From: Oxalobacter formigenes
GTDB taxonomy: Bacteria > Pseudomonadota > Gammaproteobacteria > Burkholderiales > Burkholderiaceae_D
Assembly: GCF_002127965.1 (NCBI RefSeq)
Contig: NZ_CP018787.1
Coordinates: forward strand, 2,046,001-2,110,000
Direction of reading: 5' to 3'
DNA: 64,000 nt
Part shown: one piece after another, positions 8,465 through 16,600 of the stretch
How positions within the stretch are numbered: the stretch's first letter is position 1
Layout of the letters: every line of letters starts with the position of its first letter
Position numbers and translations under genes: made by a program
Notes under the pieces: model-generated
What the model saw: only the letters and a program-made list of their open reading frames with translations
What the model was told of the DNA's origin: nothing
Databases searched by the model: none

Positions 8465-9117
8465 GACACTATCTTCTTCCCCGCAAAAACCTTACGCCAG
8501 ACGCCATCATCGTCGCAAACGGACAATTTCCAACTCATCCCGTTCCACTTTCATTACTCGAAACAGGCGGGCCTGTCGTCTGTTGCGACGGTGCATTGAA
8601 AAAGCTTCTCAATGCCAATGTCATGCCCACCATCGTTATCGGCGACTGTGACTCGCTGTCTGAACAGGACAGGATTCAATACGCCTCCATGATTTGCCGG
8701 ATTACTGAACAGGAATCGAATGACCTGACCAAGGCGGTACGCTATTGTGTGGAACAGGGCTGGAAAGATCTGGTGATCCTCGGGGCAACCGGCGGCCGCG
8801 AGGATCACACCATCGCCAACATCAGCCTGCTTGCGGACTACCTCGACATCACGCGGGAAGTATGGATGGTATCAGACTACGGCGTGATGAATGCCATTTC
8901 CGAAGAGGCGACTTTCGAAAGCTGGCCCGGACAACAGGTATCCATTTTCTCCATCGAGCAAGCCCCCATGAGCAGCGAAAACCTGAAATACGGTTTCAAT
9001 GGCGCCGTCTTCACCAATTGGTGGCAGGCCACGCTGAACGAATCGTTAAACGATACCTTTACGCTGCGTGTATCGGGCAAAACGATCGTTTACCGTACAT
9101 TCACGGAGGCGATCTAG
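8461..9117 (+). CDS. thiN: Thiamine pyrophosphokinase
   Basis: 218 residues. The conserved motifs of bacterial TPK are present in order: C-D-G-A, I-G-D-C-D-S, the E-S-N-D-L-T-K-A metal/substrate motif and G-A-T-G-G-R-E-D-H-T-I-A-N. It converts thiamine to thiamine diphosphate with ATP and thereby traps thiamine imported by the PnuT-like protein encoded immediately upstream (start and stop codons overlap, implying translational coupling). Together the two genes form a thiamine salvage unit. Confidence 0.9.
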   Translation: MRHYLLPRKNLTPDAIIVANGQFPTHPVPLSLLETGGPVVCCDGALKKLLNANVMPTIVIGDCDSLSEQDRIQYASMICRITEQESNDLTKAVRYCVEQGWKDLVILGATGGREDHTIANISLLADYLDITREVWMVSDYGVMNAISEEATFESWPGQQVSIFSIEQAPMSSENLKYGFNGAVFTNWWQATLNESLNDTFTLRVSGKTIVYRTFTEAI

Positions 9118-9362
9118 GCTTCTTCTCTCTATGTCAGAAACACTCATTTCGCTGTTTTGAACCGGCAGAATGCCAGACCGGACAACAGCATTCTTTTATT
9201 CTGCCGCCAGCCTGTAAAACCGGATTCATTCACACGCTCGAATTCGCAATCGTCGCCGGTGACCTTGAGCTTGTTCCGGTCATGCTTCCAGTTTCCCCAA
9301 GATCACTGGAATTTGGCAAATTCCGGTTTTACAGTTCATGATTGTTCTTTGACTTTATCCGT

Positions 9363-10535
9363 TCATGATTGCGTTCCCTGACCACAGGCATACCATTTGA
9401 CATATCCGCTGACCCAATCATTCCCTCCTACATAAAAACCGGTAGTCGTCATGTTCTTGTCGTTATTTCCATCGAGCAACACTGTTGGCGGTGTCCCGTA
9501 AGGACGACCGGTTGGTGTGAGTTGCACATTATAATCAGTATCAGCATAAGGCCTTGAGAGCGTGATACGGCCATATGCACTGGTAAAAGGTCCCGAGAAG
9601 CCGCCCTGTTCAAGCCAGCCGTCGGACCATTTCCGATACCAATTGGTGCCGTCGTTATACGTCTCTGTGACATGTTTATGAGCTGCCAACTCATTGGCAA
9701 GGCCGGTAATATCGATCAGGCCGGGATCAGTCACTGCATCGAAAGCCTTGATGCAGGGTAACAAGGTCAACGCAGGTGGCTGAACGGTAGCAGATGCACC
9801 ATAAATCGAATTGGAACGGCCAGCGTCGAAACTAATCGAACCCAGAACGCTCCCGCCTGTCCAGCTGCTTTCGGCAATGGCCTTGTTGGTTAGATTTCCT
9901 TTCGATGTCAAAGCCCCCGGATTAGACGTTCCCGCAATCGGCCACTCTCCTCCGAACGTAAATGCCGTGTCTGCCGGAGACGGATTGTTTATCGTACCGG
10001 TGATGTTCGGCAACCCCGCCTCAATCTTCTGTCCCGGCGTCATACTACCCTGTGCGAAACGTCCGGCCAGATCCGGCAGATTGAATGTCGTTTCCCCATT
10101 TCCGGCACCGAACGTCGTCCCGATAGCGGCAAAGAGTTGAGGCCAGGTTTCCCTTCCCACTTCAGCCCCATCGGCCCTGAGATAGCCTGCCGGGGGTGTT
10201 GTCATGGCAAAAAATTCTATGGTTCCGACAGGCGTTCCTCTTTTGGCAATCTCCTGTTCCAGTTCGTCTGTCTTGCTTTCAAACAGGGTCTGGTCAACCT
10301 TGTTTTTCATCGTTTCTTCGAGGGTTTCCTGATCAGCTTTGGCTTCTATTTTGTCGCTCAGCACTTTCAGGTCGATTCCGAGTGCCTGACGCGCAGTTTC
10401 CTTGTCGGCACTGTCTTCCCCCAGCAGCTCATTCAGGTAATCCCTCAGTCTTCCGAGGGCTTCTTTCATTTCTCCTGTTGTCGTATGAGGTGTTTTCGAA
10501 CCCGACAAGAGTCCTTTTTCCGGCAGTTTTGTCAT
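9363..10535 (-). CDS. Orphan phage-type tail fibre protein with collar domain (copy 2)
   Basis: 390 residues. A short helical N-terminus (to about 105) differs from copy 1. The collar domain (G-T-I-E-F-F-A-M-T-T-P-P-A-G-Y-L-R-A-D-G, F-N-L-P-D-L-A-G-R-F-A-Q-G-S) and the segment Y-N-D-G-T-N-W-Y-R-K-W-S-D-G-W are nearly the same. The distal region before the final W-Y-A-C-G-Q-G differs, as expected for host-contact tips under diversifying selection. Again no phage genes adjoin. Even the bases around the stop codon resemble copy 1 (CATGATT.CG..CCCTGACCACA), so the two are copies of one cassette. Confidence 0.85.
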   Translation of the reverse strand: MTKLPEKGLLSGSKTPHTTTGEMKEALGRLRDYLNELLGEDSADKETARQALGIDLKVLSDKIEAKADQETLEETMKNKVDQTLFESKTDELEQEIAKRGTPVGTIEFFAMTTPPAGYLRADGAEVGRETWPQLFAAIGTTFGAGNGETTFNLPDLAGRFAQGSMTPGQKIEAGLPNITGTINNPSPADTAFTFGGEWPIAGTSNPGALTSKGNLTNKAIAESSWTGGSVLGSISFDAGRSNSIYGASATVQPPALTLLPCIKAFDAVTDPGLIDITGLANELAAHKHVTETYNDGTNWYRKWSDGWLEQGGFSGPFTSAYGRITLSRPYADTDYNVQLTPTGRPYGTPPTVLLDGNNDKNMTTTGFYVGGNDWVSGYVKWYACGQGTQS

Positions 10536-10551
10536 CTCTTTCTTTTCTCCA

Positions 10552-10584
10552 TAAAAAAAGACCCCTCTTCACAGAAGAGAGGTC
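10552..10584 (-). terminator. Terminator-like leader hairpin directly upstream of tail fibre copy 2
   Basis: Minus strand: stem GACCTCTCTTC / GAAGAGGGGTC, loop TGT, then seven T and ATGGAGAAAAG in front of the start at 10535. Same layout and same GACC-ended stem as in front of copy 1, so the leader is part of the conserved cassette. Confidence 0.7.
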
Positions 10585-10695
10585 TTAAAAGTTTCAATAT
10601 TGGACGCAATATGGGCGTCAGTGAAATAATAACGTGCAAAAAAATTTCGGTCAGCTTGAATCTTTCACAATCGTTTACTGGCAAACGGTTTTGAC

Positions 10696-13600
10696 TTACC
10701 AGCTTACCTTAATGCCAGCCAGACCACCGACGCTCTTGTAATTGTCTTCCCCTTTCTGCATGCGAACCTGCGCCCATGCATTGGTATTTTTATTTAAAAC
10801 GACCTCAAACCCGGCCTTTAGCTCGGCGACGTTCTTCGGCAAAGCCGAATCGAAACTTTCGTCCCCGATACGGATCGTCGACGCTTTATTGTTATGCAAC
10901 CAGTTCAGCTCCGCATAAGGCTGCCAGCGGCTGCCGGCACCGGTACCGTTCCCGAAGAAACGCGCGCCCAGACGGGTCGAAATCCCGTCTTCATGGCTGT
11001 TTTCAATGACCGTTCCATTATTTTCAATGACGTCATTACCGTGATAACGGGTGTAGATGACCTGCACCTGAGGCTGGACATAGAAACGGTAATCATTGGT
11101 CGACCAGGCGTTGAACGTCCAGCCGCCCTCGACCGATCCACTCCATGCCCGGCTGTTGTACCGCTGTTCGGCCAGCTCGTCACCTTTCACCTTGTTCCTG
11201 AACCAGCCGTGCTGTATCCAGCCATCCAGATATGGGCCGTCCGCTCCTGCCTTGCCATCGGCAAACCAGGTGGCATACAGTCCCGCGTTGTAACCGGTCA
11301 GGTCACTGTCCGCCCGGTAAGCCTGACCGTCAGTCAGGCTGCGGCTTCGAAGCGTCCCGTAACCGGCCATCGCACCGACACGCCAGTTATTGATATCTTC
11401 GGTACTCCGGTAAAAATCACCGCCGACCTGAACCTTGTTGCTCCAGCGCCGCTGCTCGATCTGGCCTGCCGCACGGCCCGTGCCGTAACCGGCTTCCACA
11501 TAGCTCCAGAAAGCCGGTGCGTTTTTGCTGGCGACCTTGCCTTCAGAGAAGGCACTTTCCCCCATCCGGTCGTGCAGCGTATGCCGGAACATGGTCTGCG
11601 CGGCATCGCGGTTAGCCAGATACGCCCCGATTTCCGGACGGATCACAGGCGTCGGATCGTTGCGCGTGGAACGCAGGTACCAATCCCCGTCATCCGGATT
11701 GTCGATACTGCCCTTGTAAAGGCGGTAATCGTAAGCCCCTTGAACCACACGGCTGCCCAGATAAAAATTCCCGTCAGACGCGCCGTCGACCTGAACGATC
11801 TGGATACCGTTATGCGTATCGGCGCCCAGCCCTCCCTTGTTGTTCACAAGCACCGCTGTCGAACCGGACGTGTTGCCTTCAACAACCAGCTTGTCCGTTG
11901 CCGACGTATCGTCGCCCAAAACCGTGTTGAGCATCAATGTGCCCCCACCGGTAAAATTGCCCTGTACCCTGAGAACGTTCCCGACAGCCGCACCGCCGAG
12001 GTGGATCGCCCCGCTATTGGTCAGGCCGCCTGCAATCGTCAATGTCCCCGTTGTGGCGCTTCTCAGCAATTCCGACCCGTTTCCGACCGCCAGTGTCCCG
12101 AAGTTGAAGACGCTGCCACCGATCGAACCGTAACCGGCCAGTGTGGCCCCTTCGGCAATCCTGACGTCCCCGCTTCCCGACAGTGCACTGGCAGCATTGT
12201 CCATGACAAGCGAACCGTGCGTGATTTCAGTGCCACCGCTATGGGCATATTCGGAACTGACGCGGATAATGCCATCGCCTTCCTTGACCAGTTTGCCCGA
12301 GCCGCTCATGGCATTCGTGAATGTCCAGTCGCCATCGCTGTGAAGCACAAGATTCCCGTTATTGGCAACCGTCGCCGTTCCCAGCTGGGAACCGGCAGAA
12401 GCGGACAACGTCGTGCCCGACCCGATATTGACACTGCCCGAGAAAGCAGAATTGTCTGCCGAGAAATTCATATTGCTGCCATCGGCAAGTGTCACCGCTC
12501 CTGCCCCATTCAACCGGTTTGCCAGCGTCCCCTGCGCACCGGAGAACTGAAGCTGTCCTGCCAGACTGATGTCACCCGACCCCAGCCCTTTGGTCGACAA
12601 CAGTTGGGCAGTTACCCCGCTCTGGATATCCACGGCAGCGGAAAGGTTTTCATTGGCGTTGGCAACGACCAGCGTCCCGCCGGTCAGATGCAGGTTACCC
12701 GCTCCGGAAAGGATGCCGTTACTGTTTCCGCCTGCCGTCACCGTCAGTGAACCTCCACCCAGATCGAGTGTCGATCCGTCCTCCCCGTTCAATTCACCAA
12801 CCGTCTGCGTATGGCCGTTCATATTGACCGTAGCGCTGTTCTTGATGTTCAGCGCGCTGGTCTGGCCGAATACATTGTTCGTGCCCATATTCAGCGTCCC
12901 GCTCGCTGCGGTTGTCTGGCCGCCGTAATCGTTGGCGGCATTGACCAGCGTAATGCTATTGTCGTTCGCCCGGAACTCGAAATTGCCCGCCCCGGTCAGT
13001 TTCGCACCGAAGTTTGCGTCAGGAGCCGTCGTCGAATCCAGTATCGCGTTCGTCTGGCTTTCCAGCGTCTTCAGGACATAACCACCGAAGAGCCCCGTCA
13101 TATTGTCGGCCTTCTTGTCCGTAATAACAGCCATATACCCATACGTCGCGCGCAAGTCATCGTTTCCGAAACCGTCCGTCGTCACGACGGTCTTGTCCTG
13201 CGGGGCAACACCATCCATCAGGAGTTCCAGCTGGGTTCCCACGGAACTGACCGAATCCGCCCTGACAATGGCAATACTGTTATTCGCGTTGATATCCCCC
13301 TGCAGCAAAAGATTGCCGCTTCTGTCCGGTTCCGGATTCAGGGTGCCCCCCACATAATTCACCGTTCCCGGTACCGCTGGAGAATCATCCGCATTCACAT
13401 CCAGATAACCGACCGTCAGCACATTGACGTTCGTGCCGTTTTTGAGCGTGGTATTCAGTTGGCCACCACCGAAAGTCAGGTTGCCGATCGTCCGGTCTCC
13501 ATCCATCGTGACGGTCGCGTTTTCGCCCAGATCGAGCGTCGCCTGTGACAGCGCGGCCGTGTTCGCGTCGCCCAGCGTCATGCTCCCCTTGTCGAAATTC

Positions 13601-16600
13601 ATCTTGCCGGTGAAACGGCTGCCTGCGCCGGAAGCGAAATCGAACGTATCCGTTTCAGAACCCATCGCAACCTGCAATTGCCCGTCACCTTCGAGCCGGT
13701 TATTGAACGTATAGGCATTCCCGTTCGGACTATCGACCAGCAGGGTTCCCTGCGACGCGATATTGACCGTTCCGCTGCCGGGCGTTCCCGCTCCCGTCAA
13801 ACGAAGCGTCCCGTCGCTGACCTGCGTACCGCCGTCATACGTATTGTTTCCGGTCAGGGTGAGTGTACCGTTACCGGCCTGTTCCACCTGTCCCGTCCCG
13901 CTGATGACACCACCGTAGGCCAGATTGTCACTCCGGTTGAAAACGACACTGCCCGCATTGGCGATATCGCCCGTAATGCTTCCGCCCGTTCCGCCATTGC
14001 CGATCGCAAGCGTTCCCGCATTGACCGACGTCGTGCCGGTATAAGTCTGGTCGGCCGTCAGTGTCAGGACGCCATTGCCCTCTTTGCTCATGCTTCCGTT
14101 GCCGCTGATGACGCCGCCAAAAGCGATATCGTCGCTCCGGTTGAAAACGACTCCACCGGCATTTGCAATATCGCCGATAATGATGCCGTTTGTTCCGCCA
14201 TCCCCGATTTGAAGCGTCCCGGCATTCACTTCCGTCCCACCCGTATAGGCGTTGACCCCGGTCAGGGTCAGCGTTCCGTTACCATCCTTCACGAGGTTCC
14301 CACTGCCATTGACCACACCGCCGTAAGCGATATCGTCACTCCGGTTGAAAATGACCGAACCTTCATTGGCGATGTTGCCCGCATAACTGCCCGTTGTGCC
14401 GCCATTGCCTATCTGCAAGCTTCCCGACGCGACTGTTGTCGCACCCGTAAAGGTATTTTCCCCCGTCAGAGTCAGCGTTCCTCCTGTCAGATCGACCGTT
14501 CCCGTATCCCCTGCGATAACACCACCGAAGTCTCCGCCGTTTGAAACCGTCAGATTCCCGCTATTGACGTTCAGGCTACCCGCACCACCCAAAGCCCTGA
14601 CCGTCTGTGTCTTGCCGTTCATATCCATCGTGGCTCCGGCCGCGATATCCAGCAGGCTGGTATTGCCCAGCGCATGATCAGTACCCAATTGCAGGGTTCC
14701 GCTATTGACCGTCGTGCTGCCGGTATAGTCGTTAGTCGTATTGGCGAGGATAATCTTGTCGGTCGCATTGATCGCCAGATTGCCGCTTCCCGTGATCTTG
14801 GCCTTCATGTCGTTGGCACCGTCAGGGGTCGTCTCGTCACCCGAGAACGTCAATGTCTGGTTCGCCAGAATATCCAGCTGCGTCAGGCCATAATTGAGAT
14901 ACACACCATCGTTCCCGCTGCCGGTTGTCAAACCGTAATTGTAGGAAGCGTCCGCCACCTTGACGTTGTTTTCGACGACCCCGACCACCTGATTTGCCGC
15001 CAGTGCATTGCCGTTCAGGTCGGCCAGCTGGATATTGCTGATATCGCCCGTCACATGACCGGCAGAAATCAGTTTCGACGACACGTTCCCGTCGTCCTGC
15101 TGCAACAGCTTGGAACCGCCAGACGCAGGCGGATTGCTTTCCCCTGCCGCCGACATGTCCACCCGTATCTGGCCGCCGTTCAAGGCAAGATTATTCGTGC
15201 TGATCGTGCCGTTCGGATTTTCTTCCGGAGTCGTAAAGCCATCCCATGCCAGGCTGCCCCCGTTCAGGTTCAGGTTGCCGATCGCCTGTTCTCCATCCCC
15301 GACCGTTGTCACGTTCCCGTTATTCAACTGCAGGGAAGCATTCGCCAGAACCTGCGTATTCGCACCGGACAATCCAAACGAACTCTTGCCAAGCGAGAGC
15401 GTTCCGGTAAATCCGTTATTCGCCGCATTACTGAAACTGAACACATCGCTGCCGGAAGCCATCGTCACATTCAGGTCGCCCGCTCCGGACAAGGCATTGT
15501 TGAATGCATAATTCCCCGCTTGCGCGTTCAGGTTCAAATCGCCAGCAAGCGAAACGCTGCCATTCCCCAGATTGCCCGGTGTGCTGATATTGGCGCTGCC
15601 CGTAACATTCCATGTACCGGAAAAAACCGGATTGCTTACACCCAGCGTGATATTGCTGCCCAGCACGGAAACGGTCGATCCGGCAAAACCGAAAATGGAA
15701 TTGTCGAAAACCCCGTTATTGAATCCGAGCTGAAGTGTCGTCGTATCGGCCAGCGAGATCGTGCCGGTTCCGGCCGCATTTTCCTGCAGCAAGGCCAGTG
15801 TGCCGTTATTGACAACAGTGGTGCCCGCATAAGCGTTCTCCGCTGTCAGGGTCAGCTTTCCGTTGCCTGACTTGTCCAGACTGCCGCTTCCGGTAATCAC
15901 GCCGCCAAAAGTGATGTCGTCACCGCGGTTGAACGCCAGCTTGCCGTTATTGGTGACATCGCCTGCAATGCTGCCGCTTGTCCCGCCATTGCCCACGGCA
16001 AGCGTTCCGGCATTGATCTGTGTACCACCGCCATAAGTATTGTTGCCCGTCAGCGTCAGCGTTCCGGTGCTACTCTTGACCAGATTGCCGTCGCCACTGA
16101 TCACCCCGCCATACTCCGAACTGTCGCTGCGGTTGAACGCCACCGTGCCACCGGCAACAATATTGCCCGCATAACTGCCGGACGTGCCGCCACTGCCGAT
16201 CTGCAACAGGCCGGAAGTCTGCGTCGTCGTGCCGGTAAAGGTATTGGCTCCCGACAAAATCAGGTCACCCCCTGCAAGAGTCAACGCCCCTGCATTGCCA
16301 CTCATGACGCCACTGAAATACCCTCCATTGGAAACCGTCAGATTCCCGCCATTGACGTTCAAACTGCCCGCCCCGACCAGCGAGTCGACCGTTTGCGTCT
16401 TGCCATTGATATCCGTGCTGGCACCGTCGGCGATCGTCAGGAGGCTGGTATTGCCCAGTGCATGATCGGTTCCCAATTGCAGCGTACCCGTATTGACCGA
16501 GGTATTGCCGGAATAATCGTTATTGGCGTTCGCAAGAATGATCGTGCCGGTCGCGTCAATGGCAAGATTGCCGCTTCCGGTAATCTTCGCCTTCATGTCG

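Noticed and set aside
10894-12750. 618-codon and several other long plus-strand frames opposite the autotransporter gene
   Set aside because: They are by-products of the repetitive GC-biased coding strand. The Arg/Pro-rich translations have no family features, while the minus strand encodes a continuous autotransporter.
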